Below, in pieces: positions 48,726 to 59,180 of a stretch of DNA of 64,000 bases. Both the position numbers and the translations under genes were made by a program. Under the pieces are notes generated by a model. That model was not told where the DNA came from. It was given only the letters and a program-made list of their open reading frames with translations, and did no database searches. The stretch comes from Tetradesmus obliquus (taxonomy: Eukaryota; Chlorophyta; Chlorophyceae; Sphaeropleales; Scenedesmaceae), in the NCBI GenBank assembly GCA_030272155.1, contig CP126196.1, forward strand, positions 5,332,501 to 5,396,500, written 5' to 3'. Position 1 is the first letter of the stretch, and the number at the start of each line of letters is the position of its first letter.

Positions 48726-51143
48726 GGCGGCAGCAGCAGCACCTGGAGTATTTAAAACAAGTGCTGCAGGTGTTGACACACAGGTCACAGGGAGCTTCCA
48801 GGTGTGTGTTGTGCGCTGCACAGTCACCGATAACACAGACAACAGCGCCAGCCAAAGGGCGGAGCTGCAGTACCCTAGCATGGCAGCCTGCTTGTGTTTC
48901 AGGCATGTGATGAAAGCCCTGCCTGCCTTCCTAAAAGGCCCGGCCGCTCACTAGCCCAGGGCCAGGTGACTGGGGTGTGACTGGGGTGTGAGTTCAAAAC
49001 GTTTCAAAGGCACTGCATATGTGGCTGCATCGGTGGTCAATGCAGTAACATGTTCAGTGTTGAGTGTCCCCCTGCCTGTTACTCACCATCCCAGGGCCAG
49101 CAGGTCGCTGACTGCACACAGCTTGGAGCCGCGCTGCTGCGGGGGCCGCCGCGCGCCGTAGTAGGGGCTCTCGTGCACCAGCTGGCACACACCCTGCAGC
49201 AGCAGCGGCAGCAGCAGCAGCAGCAGCAGGCGCGGCAGCGACGACGCATTGTCAGCTCACGATCAGCAGTGAACAGTGGCTGCGGCAGCTGCAGCGGCTG
49301 CACACACTGGTGCACACGCATGCACACAGACGTTGTGTTGGAACCCTGCTGAAAGTGACACCTGGCCACACCTGCGGAGGACACCTGCGTCACCATATGG
49401 GTACACTCCAGCTGCCCTGTGCACTTGATGCAGCAGCGGCGCCCGCGCGTAGCTCGTGTTGTGGTTCAACCACAACACAAGTTGTACATGTCAGGAAGCG
49501 ATTTGCACTGATTTGAACACAGTGACAGCCAGTCCGCTCACATCCCACATCACACATCACACTCGGCCACACAGCTGCCCCACCGCACCTGCTGCAGCAG
49601 CGGCGCCGCCAGCCGCAGCCGCCTGCTGAATCCATGGTCACCTGTGGCTGCAAGGTGCAGCACCGCAGCAGGCGTGTGGCGGCCACTGAACAGCGGTTGG
49701 ATGCCCCGCTGCAGCTGGGTGGCGCCCAGGCCTGCTGCGGGCATCAGCAGCTGCACGCGGCCGCGCCTGCTCTCCGCAGGCAGCGCATCATAGATGCGGT
49801 TCACGCAGGGCGTCCTGCAAGAGCAGCACAGCATGGCACGGCAGTGCAGGCAGCACAGCAGGCGTTCACTGCCGGTAAGTGTTGCATTGCAGGCAGTGTG
49901 GAGCCAGGCCAGTCAGTGGCCTACTTGCCAGTGGAGCTGCTACTCAGCGCAGCAGAGTGAGGCGTATGGACCTGCAGGTGGCAGCAGGCAAGTGTTGCAT
50001 TGCAGGCAGTGCGGAGCCAGCCCAGTCAGTGGGATGTAGACCCACAAGCCAGGGCCAGATTCGGCTGCTGGTGAGTGCTGCAACTCAAAGTCGCTGCCAA
50101 CCTGCAGCTGCCAACACACAGAATCCAGCTAAAAAAAGCAACCCAGGCCACAGGCACTGGTTTGGCAAGGCACGCTGATGTACTGCTGCTCCGGAACTAC
50201 TGGCAGCGAGCAATGCTGCTGCACGCTGCATGCGTTGCTGCTGTGGCAGTGGCTGCTGTCGCTCCAGCACTACTACCAGCAGGTGATGCTGCATGCTGCT
50301 GCATGCTGGGTGCGTGGCTGCTGCATGACCTGGTGCTGGTCACCTGTAGCTGCCCTCGTACAGCTTGTAGGGCACGCCCTCCCAGCTGCCCTGCTGCAGC
50401 AGCTTCCACTCCACCTGCAGGCATAATGATTTGCTTTGTTGATTGATCAGGACATGTCAAACACAAACAACGTGTTTCAGACTCCACACCCTTCATCAGG
50501 CTGCAGCAACTTCCACTGCACCTGCAGGCACAGCACACCCACATCCGACATGCACACTTCAAAGGTTGCGAAACCAGCAGGAGTGTGCGCGCACAGTGCC
50601 TGCCTGTCTACCACGCCTGCATCCTTGACTGTGGTGCCCTGAACCAGCTTGCCTGGCCTGCCTGGCAGACACCTTGATTAGCACATTACAAACGGTGCTG
50701 CTTGCTGCATGGCGCTGCAGATGATGACTTCCTGACTGATGATGGGAAGTACACACAACACATGGCATAGCTTCACTGGTATGAGGTGCAATTGCTGCCA
50801 ACCTGCTGCTGCTGCTGCTGCTGTCGAGAGGTATAACCCTGCCTTGCTCTGCAACTCAGATGCATGCCTGGCAATGTGTCTAATCATGCCATTCTGCATG
50901 TTTGCTCACCTTTATCCCCTCGCTCGCCCATGCCCCCTGCTTGATCAGGTCTATGTCCTCCTTCAAGTTCACAATGCCAAGGTTGCCCCACCCGTCCGGA
51001 AAGAAGCGGCCATTGAGGCCTCCTATACGTGAGTACAACAAGTCGAGCGGCTTGCCAGCGTACCCCAGAAAGTGCTGCAACAGTGCGTTGATGGCGGGTT
51101 GGCTGCGAAAGGAGGAGCCCAGCAATGGCTTCAGCACCTCCAT
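44774..51143 (-). CDS. ABHD18-like alpha/beta hydrolase
   Basis: Eight minus-strand exons in consistent phase: 51143-50910, 50414-50344, 49814-49589, 49193-49087, 48546-48297, 47194-46440, 46136-46055, 44914-44774 (TGA); 621 residues. Start is the ATG of MEVLKPLLGSS. Family landmarks: LDLLYSRIGGLNGRFFPDGW, VEWKLLQQGSWEG, HLAATGDHGFSRR, HESPYYGARRP, nucleophile elbow GLSMGG with S240, acid RHDGYVD with D563, and histidine DGGHVSAF with H590, so the Ser-Asp-His triad is complete. The substrate of this family (ABHD18, formerly DUF2048) is not settled, so only hydrolase is claimed. Exon 6 inserts about 200 residues of Gln/Ala/Ser-rich sequence between nucleophile and acid. Intron 7 and intron 5 are full of splice-junction copies. 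Confidence 0.9.
44915..45540 (-). repeat. 181-bp tandem repeat copying the last acceptor of the ABHD18-like gene
   Basis: Blocks beginning GTGCAGCCTTCACC recur at 44986, 45167 and 45348, spacing 181 bp. Each repeat ends in a copy of the exon 8 start with its acceptor (sense GGCGCACTGGCCYGGCAGCG) plus a CAG/CTG run. Only the copy at 44914 continues into the conserved coding end. Confidence 0.92.
45903..46046 (-). repeat. Copies of ABHD18-like exon 7 end with donor
   Basis: 45998-46034 repeats the exon 7 body (CATGTCCACGTAGCCGTCAT), and GCGCACCTGCAGCGCC near 45915 repeats the donor edge. Both are downstream of the true exon 7 donor on the sense strand. The stretch at 45875-45900 is also (CCCGC)n-like. 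Confidence 0.8.
47319..47375 (-). repeat. Copy of ABHD18-like exon 6 start with acceptor
   Basis: Matches 47150-47205 (CAGCGACACAGRGCGCGCTG and CACGCTCCACCTGG). The true acceptor is at 47195. Confidence 0.85.
47600..48296 (-). repeat. Donor-copy array in ABHD18-like intron 5
   Basis: CATTGTCCGCCACGTCCCGC, the antisense of the exon 5 end and donor, recurs at about 47838 and 47931, with weaker copies near 47619 and 48146. A ~100-bp block starting CTGATGATCCTGCAGCG recurs at 47696 and 48171. Confidence 0.88.
48097..48148. repeat. Dispersed ~50-bp repeat, copy 2, with palindrome
   Basis: Second copy of the element at 23461-23513, here inside ABHD18-like intron 5. Confidence 0.8.
48551..48745 (-). 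repeat. CAG/CTG tracts and exon-edge copy before ABHD18-like exon 5
   Basis: On the sense strand long (CTG)n precedes CGCCAG, the exon 5 acceptor. CAGCCCAGCAGGCACAGGCT with the CTG tract is repeated at 48614-48735, a copy of the exon 5 start and acceptor. Confidence 0.88.
50495..50532 (-). repeat. Copy of ABHD18-like exon 2 start with acceptor
   Basis: GCAACTTCCACTGCACCTGC followed by AGGCA parallels the real AGCTTCCACTCCACCTGCAG at 50401-50420. Confidence 0.75.
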
Positions 51144-52767
51144 GTGACACAACGACGAAGCATAGAACGTTTTGAGACCAGTTCAGCGGTGCCTGTAAGT
51201 TGGGCGTACAAGAAGTTCTGCTGAGCTGGCTGCAGGGGGCAGCACGAGTACAAGTGCGTTGCGGCTGACGTGCAGAAGAAGAAACTACACAAGTAACTAC
51301 GATTGTATTGTGTTGCTGTCTGTCAGCTGGTGCATGTTGGTGTAGAGAATTGCTAGCTGATCCTTTGCCAGACCCTTGAAACGCAGGGAGGGTCTCGGTG
51401 ACACCAGATCCCGAAGAGCATGTCCAACCCATTCAACCAACCGAATAATTCAGTATATAACTGGTACAACGTGCAAGCAGGTCATTTATTACAGGTCAGT
51501 CATTGCATGCAACATAATGCGTACTCACATAGCAAGAAGGGGCCCCCCAGGACCAGCATGGCTACTTCAACTTCAATGTTGTGGTGCTGCTGCTCCTCCT
51601 ACTGGTTCTAGTATTACCTGCATTCAAAACAAAACCTGGTCAGTGCCGCCCTCAGTAGCCACGATGGCATGGGGGGCAACGGCACTGACGGCGTTCTGCT
51701 CCTTCGTAGTCAGAGGTAGTCCTGGTGCTGTGTTGTCAGTAACATCATCAGTCTGTAAAAAGCGTGCATTGGCATGTCAACACAGTTTGCAATAGCTGAA
51801 TGCAACATGCTGCTCACTCACGCATCTAGGAGGCGCCCCCTGCCACCATGGCTGCTGTCTTCAACTACATATATTCTGATGTGCTGCTCCTCCTGCTATT
51901 ACTTGTTCTAGTATTACCTGCAATCAAAATCAAATCTGGTTTGTCACCTCCAGCGAAGGCGTTTCAAGTAGTACCAGGATCCAGCAGGCACTAACCAGTA
52001 CAACACATACTAGCTTGAGCTAGCCAGGCCTCAGCACTGCACTGCACTGCACTGCAGCTGCTGCAGCGAGCGCTGGCGGCCCATAGATCCATGCACAGTT
52101 TATGATGCAATTCGCCGAAGCAACACCAAATAAAACCATTGGAGCATGTCTTGTGTGTCTGACATGTGTCAACTAACTATCAACAACAGGCATACAGTGA
52201 ACAGCACACGCAGGAGGCACACCGCGGCATCTGGCAGGTGCCCTCCTGCGGGCTGAGTAATAACTATTACTTATAAGGTCCGAATCAGAGTCCACAGTGT
52301 GATTGGTGGACACGAAACTGGCGCGCAGGCTCTTGCAAAAAGCATCAGCACACAATCAAAATAAGCTCACGCCACCAAGTTAAGCCACACGTCGCACTTG
52401 TGTGGCGTTCATCACTGCCTGCTGCAGCACATCACCACCTACACCATGCAACGTTGCAACGTTAGGTCAACTCAGCACTGCGCGGGTGCCACCTGCTGCT
52501 GCCAACGCCGCACTGTCACCAACCACTGCTGCCGAAGCACACACAGCTGCTCGCTTACTCGCCACCAGCCCGCAGCTGCTGCTGCCTTGCTTGGCAGCAA
52601 CACGCAGCGCACATGCGTGCCAGCGCAAGCACCAGCCGGCCGCTCGCGCTGTTGTCTGGCAGCCGCATCAGGTACGCTCGCCGCTCACGTGCTGGCCTGC
52701 GCAGCGCCCGCCGCTCACTGGACAGCCTGATCACTGCATCAGCTCGCCAGCTCCCTGCATGGCCACC
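51144..52767. other. ABHD18-like upstream region and gamma-CA 3' flank
   Basis: Two ~90-bp related blocks at about 51550-51635 and 51840-51945 share CTGCTCCTCCT and GGTTCTAGTATTACCTGC-like sequence and a lower GC content. A 19-base match TGCAACATAATGCGTACTC links 51507 with about 45981. No gene recognised. Confidence 0.4.
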
Positions 52768-53068
52768 TCACTTGATGGCCTGCGAAGCGCCCGCGGCCAC
52801 GCTGATCGCATTCGCTGCCTCGTCCTCGCGGCGCTTGCGCTGGTCATACTTCAGCCGCCGCATGGGCACACTGACCGCCTTGCCCGACTCAACCACAGCT
52901 GCACGGTACGCCTCTACGCCGCGCCACGCAGTGCCCACCGGCAGCTGCTCCGCATCCTGCTGCCAGGCCAGGCGGCGGATGTCGTCGGCTTCGGCCTTGA
53001 GCGCGTCGCGCTCGTCCTCGCTGAGCGCGCGCACGAAGCGCGCGGGCACGCCGCCCCACACCTCGCCT

Positions 53069-53132
<64 letters not shown>

Positions 53133-53628
53133 AAGAAGAAATGTCAGCGGCCGAAGGCAAGGCAAAGAAGCAGGTTGGGGCAACACTGCCCACAGAAGCA
53201 GCAGCCAGCAAGCAGCGCCCACGTGATGAGATGTGCGCAACAATAGGTGTGCCTGCTACTGCTGCTGCTGCTGCTGCTGCGGCACCACATGGCTGGTGTC
53301 CCGCTGCGCTGCAACCCGCCACCGGATGCAATCATCATCCAAGATAGCATGCGCTGCTGAAGTGATGCGCGCACTGCTCAGCTGCTCGTCACCAGCATAT
53401 GCTGCTAGAGTGATGCACACACTGCACAACTGCCCTTCCCACCAGCATCTCTGCACCATTGTCCTTGCTGCTGCTGCTGCTGCTGCTGCGTCAAGCTGAG
53501 CAACACAACATACGGCTGCATGGCCGCACCTGTGGGCACGCGGCGCGTGGGTGGCAGCACGCTGCCCGGCTGCAGCACGCTGTAGTCCTCCATCATGCTG
53601 CCCTCTAGCAACACGCTGCGCGCACCAA

Positions 53629-53662
<34 letters not shown>

Positions 53663-55034
53663 CACGGTGTACAGCAGCGATGAGGAGATGTGTCAAGATG
53701 GCATGCGCGGAGCCTTGCACTGGGCACCAGGCACTGCCCTGCTGCTGTGCTGGAGCTGAGAAGCGTGAAGGCAAGGCAATGATGGGCGCTGATAATATAA
53801 CAATGAGAACAGCGCTGCACATGCAGCCACACAAGCGGAAGAAAGAACGCGTTGTCCAGTGCCTGGGGCACATGTAGGGCAGTGCTGCTGAACACTTCTT
53901 GCACTGTCTTGTTGCGGCAGTTGGTGTACAGGTCAGCATTGCACTGCCTCCCTCTGCCGCCTGTCAGCTGCTTCAGCACACAGCTTGCTGTGCGTGCAAG
54001 TGTGAAATAGATGAAACTGCTGCTGCTGTCCTGCTGCATCACGGTAGCTGCTGACATGTGCCGATGCCACTGCTATTACTGGCCTGCTGCTGCATCTGCT
54101 GTTCCGCTGTTACAGCTTAGCCAGCCGTGCCGCCCGCCGCACCTTTGCAAAGTCTCCGATACGGCAGCTGCGCAGCGTGCAGTTCGGCTCGATGGTCACA
54201 AACTTTCCAACCTTGACGCTTGCAGAGATGCCCGCAGGTGAGGTCCTGTGGGCAGCAATGCCAGCAGCAGCAGCAGCAGCAGCAGCAGGCAGTTGAGGCA
54301 GGGTACAGCAGCTTTGATGTACTTGTTGGTGCACCACGATGCCACCCGTTCCTGAGCAAGGTGCAGCCGCATTGTCAAGCCACCGCTCCTGCAGTCAATT
54401 GTGTAATGCTGCTGCAACTCTCCTGTCAGGCTTTCAGGCAACACAAGGCGCGTTGATGCAAAAAGACTTGCGATGTGCTTGCTGCTGCTGCTGCCACCAT
54501 TGCTGCTGCCTGCTGCAGCAGGCCCTGCAGGCCCTGACGTTGAGGCGTATGTCCCATAGGACCCCTACCTGGCTGCATGAATGACGGTGCGGTCCTGCAC
54601 ATTCGAGACTTGGCCGATGGTGATGTTGTTCAGGTCCCCACGCAGCACCACATTGTTCCAGACGCTGACCTGCAGTTTACAATATCAACAACTTAGTCTG
54701 GATAACGTTATGAAAACACAACACGGCCCTGGCCTCGCCCCCAGCGCCCGCTCACCCTGTCCAGCAGGTCCACATCGCCCACGACCACTGCACTGGGCGA
54801 GATCCAAGCGCTGACTGCCACGTGCGGCAGCCGGTTGCCCAAGCTGATCTGAATACGCTGCCTGAGGTACCATTCGTCCGAGATGTCCCTGTAAGTCACT
54901 GCCGGTGCCACGCTCTCAAACAGGCGCACGCCCGCTGCAGCTGCTGCTATCTGCTGGCACTCAGGCGACAGGCTGCTGCGAATGCAAGGAACCAGCGCTC
55001 GCAGGAGCCCGCTGGCTGCCTGCAGGCGCACCAT
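52768..55034 (-). CDS. Gamma-carbonic-anhydrase-like subunit of mitochondrial complex I
   Basis: Five minus-strand exons in phase: 55034-54756, 54669-54569, 54245-54143, 53629-53530, 53066-52768 (TGA); 293 residues. Residues 1-70 look like a mitochondrial presequence and linker. The left-handed beta-helix follows: WISPSAVVVGDVDLLDRVSV, WNNVVLRGDLNNITIGQVSN, VQDRTVIHAARTSPTG, SVKVGKFVTIEPNCTLRSC, SVLLEGSMMEDYSVLQPGSV, GEVWGGVPARFVRAL, then a charged C-terminal tail. The protein belongs to the trimeric gamma-CA/CAL module on the matrix arm of plant and algal complex I. The first zinc-ligand His (TVIHAA) is present, but the usual GH....H pair is replaced by IEPNCTL. It is therefore probably a non-catalytic CAL-type subunit (inference). 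It is transcribed divergently from VPS25. Confidence 0.9.
53069..53130 (-). repeat. CAG/CTG tract at gamma-CA exon 5 acceptor
   Basis: Sense strand (CTG)n with one CTGTTG-type break leads into TGCAG, the exon 5 acceptor at 53067. Confidence 0.9.
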
Positions 55035-55323
55035 TGGAGCAGTGCGGAAATATTCCTACTGCTCGGTTCCTTGCACCACACGTGCTAGCACAGTCCGCAA
55101 GACACTCAAACAATCCCAAACAGTACTATCCAGGTCGATCAAGGCGCCTTGTGCATCCTGCACCCTGCACTCAAGCCCTGGCAACACCTGTCAGTGTCTG
55201 CTCACCTCCCCACTCAGTACTCGTATGAACACGCACAGGGTTGCAGCCAGCTCAGCAAGCGCATGCCTCACGTGCAGTAGTTACCCTGGCTCCTGAGATG
55301 CGTATGCACCAGCACTACTGACT
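55035..55323. promoter_or_regulatory. Divergent promoter interval between gamma-CA-like and VPS25 genes
   Basis: Only 289 bp separate the two start codons, which face away from each other, so both promoters must overlap here or extend into 5' UTRs. No TATA box is obvious. Confidence 0.45.
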
Positions 55324-58300
55324 ATGGGCAGCAGCAGCACCTTCAGCTGGCCCTACTTCTACCAGTACCCTCCGTACTTCACGTAAGCAGCACCCTGGTT
55401 TGCATCTGCTGCTATCAGACAATGCAGCTGATCATCTGCTTGTAGGCAGACCACAACAAAAGGAAAACCCTCGCAGCACTCCCATGCAGGCTCCGTGCCG
55501 CTGCTGCTAAACTAGTTCAGAAGCGCAGATGCTTGATGCACACCCCAGCTTGCTTCCTGCTGGTCTTGCTGCTGCAGGCGCCAGCCAGTGAAGGAGACAG
55601 CAGACAGGCAGAGCAGCCTGTGGGGCAGCCTCATCCTGGCCTACTGCAAGCATCACAAGGTAGGCCACATGCAGCGCAGCACAACACACCCTCAGAGCTG
55701 CTGCAGCAGAGCAATGCCGTGTCTGTCCGCAGCGGCCTGAGCAGTCGACTTCAGCAATGGCCGCTGCATGGCAGGCACATTAATGATGCAAAGGTGCAGC
55801 GGGTGGGCCATGTGGACATCTGTGCAGCAGACCCTGCCCTCATAGCTGCTGCTCCAGAGCAATGCTGTGTCTTCTGCAGCGGCCCGAGCAGCTGACTAGC
55901 AGTGGCCGCTGCATGGCAGGCACATTAATCAAGGCCAGGTGCAGCTGGTTGGCCACGTGGACATCTGTGCAGCACACCCCACCCTTAGAGCTGCTGCTTC
56001 AATGCCGTGTCTTTCTGCAGCGGCCTGAGCAACCGACTTAGCAATGGCCACTACATGGCAAGCACACTGTCAATGCCATTTGCAGCGCTGTAGACTGTCA
56101 GCAAGGCATGCACTGCTGCCCCGACTGTTAGCAGGCTGCAAAGAGGTTTGCCCATCTGCTTCCTGCGCCTGCTGCCTGCGTCTGCTGCCTGCCTCTGCTG
56201 CCTGTACCTGCTGCCTGCTGTTGCTGTGCCAGCTGTACGTGCTGTCTCCCTCTGAGGACATCCCGCTCTGGGTGAACAAGGATATCAACCGTGAGGGCCT
56301 GAGGAAGCAAGCGCTTGCTATTATGAAGCACCAGCAACTGCATTTGACTGGCCAGCAACATCACAGTGTGGCACATGCTGCTGTTGTCAAAGTGGTTGGC
56401 GTACTTGTTGCTTGGGTGTTGCCTTTGTTGCAGCTTGTGACAGAAATCATATGCGCTGATCCTACATGTGTTGCTGCAGGGATTGTAACCTGGTGCTGCG
56501 CCGCTGCTGCTGCTGCTGCCATGCAGGCCGGCTTGCTCCTGAGGCTGCTGTATCTTTCCTAGACGACCTCGTAGCAGCAGGTGAGGAGGCCCCTTTGGGT
56601 TCAAGTCTAGCGGCAGCGCTGCAAGTTTACTGCAGCAGCCGCGTCGTGCACAGACACGTCACAGCAGCTGCACCCGAGCCGTCTGCTTCAGCACAATGTG
56701 CATGAGATTATGCATGCAGCGGCAGTTGCTGTCTTTGTGTGGGCTGTGTTGGCCGCCTCTGGCTGTCACCAGCCCACTGCCGCTGTGCCGTGCTGCAGGC
56801 TCTGTTGTGTGGCTGGATGGCAGCTTTAAGCTGCATGAAAGCCCATGTGTCGGGTGCTGCACATATTTACCGTGCTCGATGTTGTAAACTCACCTGGCCT
56901 GCTGCCATGCCGTGCTGCAGACTCTGTTGTGTGTCTGGATGGCGCCTCGGAGCTGCGCGGCAGCTGACTCACTGCGCAGAGTGTACATGTTTTGGTGTTT
57001 GCACCTGTGCCCAGCGGCAGTCGCTGTGTTTGATGTTGGGGACCACATGTGTCATGTATACATCGTGCCGTGCTGCAGACTCCGCCTTGTGGCTGGATGA
57101 CGGCGCCAAGCTGCTAATAGCCCAATGTGTCGGCTGTTGCACATATGTACCGTGTGCGATGTTGCATTTTCACCTGCCTCGCTGCCATGCCGCGCTGCAG
57201 ACTCTGTTGTGTGGGTGGGTGGCGGCGCCAAGCAGCATGAAAGCCCTCTCGCTGAGCATGCTGTGTATGTGTTGGCTGTTGACAATATGTGCCCAGCGGC
57301 AGTTGTCTTGTTTCATTCAGGGGATCTCATCCGGCCTCCTGCCATCTCTCCCTGCCATCTCATCCGGTTCCCTACCATGCTGTGCTGCAGGCTCCGCACT
57401 GTGGCTGGATGGCGGCGCCAAGCCGCTAAAAGCCAGTTGGCTGTTGCGCATACATACTGTTCGATGTACATATACCGTGTCTGATGTTGACTTACCTGGC
57501 CTGCTGCCCTGCTGTGCTGCAGGCTCCGCACTGTGGCTGGATGGCGGCGCCAAGGCGCGCTGCCTGGTGCTGTGGCGGCGGCTGCCTGATGTGGCCGCAG
57601 CCATCGCCAGCTGGGCCGCCAGCTACGGCATGGCTGACAGCGTCATGCTGCTGGATGAGCTGGCAGCAGGGCCCGAGGTGGCTGGCACAGGTGCGGGTGT
57701 GCGTGTGTCGTGTTTGTGTTTGTGTTTATGTGTTTATGTGCGTGTGTGTCTGTGCAGCTGCGGCTGCAGGTGGCAGGCACAGGTGCAGCGGCTGCGGCAG
57801 GTGGCAGGCACAGCTGCAGGTGATACCTCCTACACGCTCAGCATAAAGCGTGTGGCACGGTCTGTTGTGAATGTGCAACATGGCTGACAGCGTCGTGCTG
57901 CTGGATGAGCTGGCGACAGGGCCCGAGGTGGCAGGCACAGTTGTGGCGGCTGCAGCTGCAGGCGGTGCCGGCAGCATGCGCGCCTGCAGCGAGGCATGGC
58001 ATGTGAGCAGCTGGCTCCTGGCGGTGACACGGAAGAGGCAAGGTGCTTAATTGTCGCATTTGTGTGCCCGCCTGCCTGCCTGCCTGCCTGCCTTTTGGGC
58101 TGGCTGGCTGCCTGCCTTGCTGCGTAGTTCCCTTCCCACCCGATTACCTGCCTGCCTGCCTGCCTGGCCTGTCCTGCTGTGGAGAGCTGCAGGGGCTGCC
58201 TACCTTACCTGCCTGCCTGGCTGCCTGGCTGCTTGGCTGCCTACCTGACTGTTTTGTCTGCCTGCTTGCCTGCTCAACTGCCTACCTACATGCCTGCCTG

Positions 58301-58376
58301 CCTGCCTGCCTGCCTGGCTGGCTGGCTGCCTACCTGCCTGCCTGCCTGCCTGCCTGCCTACCTGCCTGCCTGTATG

Positions 58377-58465
<89 letters not shown>

Positions 58466-58556
58466 ATGCCTGCCTACCCGACTGCCTGCTCAACTGCCTA
58501 CCTGCCAGCCTGCCTGCCTGGCTGGCTGGCTGCCTACCTGCCTGCCTGCCTGCCTA

Positions 58557-58589
<33 letters not shown>

Positions 58590-59180
58590 ATGCCTGCCTA
58601 CCCGACTGCCTACCCAACTGCCTACCTACATGCCTGCCTGCCTGCCTGTGTGCAGAGTTGGAGGGGCTGCACCGGGAGGTGCTGCTGCGGGCACTGCAGC
58701 TGCTGGAGGCACAGGGCAAAGTCAAGTGAGTGGCAGGGCTGGCCCACACACTGTCACATGTCTACCATCTGGTGCGTCACAGTCCATGCTGCAGCAGAGT
58801 GTTGCTGTTGCTCATCCTGCTGTCTGCCTACTGCTCTGGGCAGATGTGCAGCTGATGCAGCCAGTGCAGTTTGAGGGGCAGCTGGCAGCAGCAGCCTGCA
58901 GCGTGTGTTGTGGTAGTGTGCATTGTGGATGGAGTGCTGCCGGAAGCGAGCTGGGCACAGCTTGTGCGCATAACTATGCAGCTGTGGACACTTAGCTCAC
59001 ATGTAAACATGATTCACCACACTCGACATGTTGTTGACACAGTGGTTGCATTTGCAGGTAAGTATTGAGCGCAGTAGATGACCAACACAAGTCACCTGCT
59101 GTGCTTCCTATATGTTTGGCATTGTTTACAGGCTGTTCAAGGGAGCCACTCCAGAGGAGGAGGGAGTTAAGTTTCTGTGA
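55324..59180 (+). CDS. VPS25: VPS25, ESCRT-II subunit
   Basis: Seven exons in matching phase: 55324-55382, 55578-55659, 56233-56290, 56527-56580, 57523-57690, 58656-58725, 59132-59180 (TGA); 179 residues, the normal VPS25 size. Landmarks: WPYFYQYPPYFT at the N-terminus (the PPXY-like ESCRT-II contact), LWGSLILAYCKHHK, LSPSEDIPLWVNKDINRRLA, PEAAVSFLDDLVAAG, SALWLDGGAKARCLVLWRR, ELEGLHREVLLRALQLLEAQ and a GVKFL terminus. Two winged-helix domains are expected. VPS25 binds VPS22/VPS36 and recruits ESCRT-III during sorting of ubiquitinated membrane cargo into multivesicular bodies. Coding exons total 540 bases in a 3.9-kb gene. Intron 4 carries five copies of the exon 5 start, intron 5 holds a large CCTG expansion, and the stop codon opens a 29-bp array. 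Confidence 0.95.
55715..56090 (+). repeat. ~140-bp repeat, three degenerate copies, in VPS25 intron 2
   Basis: GCAGCGGCCTGAGCAG onwards with GGCACATTAAT and GTGGACATCTGTGCAGCA blocks recurs at about 55729, 55878 and 56018. Each copy includes a TCYGCAG acceptor-like site. Confidence 0.85.
56789..57440 (+). repeat. Five copies of the VPS25 exon 5 start with acceptor
   Basis: AG dinucleotides at 56797, 56919, 57077, 57199 and 57389 are each preceded by GTGCTGC or CGCTGC and followed by sequence like GCTCCGCACTGTGGCTGGAT. The copy at 57391 is identical to the true exon start at 57523 for about 32 bases. Confidence 0.95.
57878..57950 (+). repeat. Copy of VPS25 exon 5 end
   Basis: ATGGCTGACAGCGTCRTGCT and the following GGATGAGCTGGC...GAGGTGGC...GCACAG repeat 57629-57690, in intron 5. 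Confidence 0.9.
58065..58650 (+). repeat. (CCTG)n expansion in VPS25 intron 5
   Basis: Some 590 bases of GCCT/CCTG tetranucleotide with CTAC, GGCT and TATG interruptions, ending just before the exon 6 acceptor TGTGCAG. It produces long Leu/Pro/Ala/Cys frames on plus and Gly/Arg/Gln/Ala frames on minus, none of them genes. Confidence 0.97.

Noticed and set aside
58043-58729. Long Leu/Pro/Ala/Cys and Gly/Arg/Gln frames
   Set aside because: Direct translation of the CCTG repeat inside a VPS25 intron.
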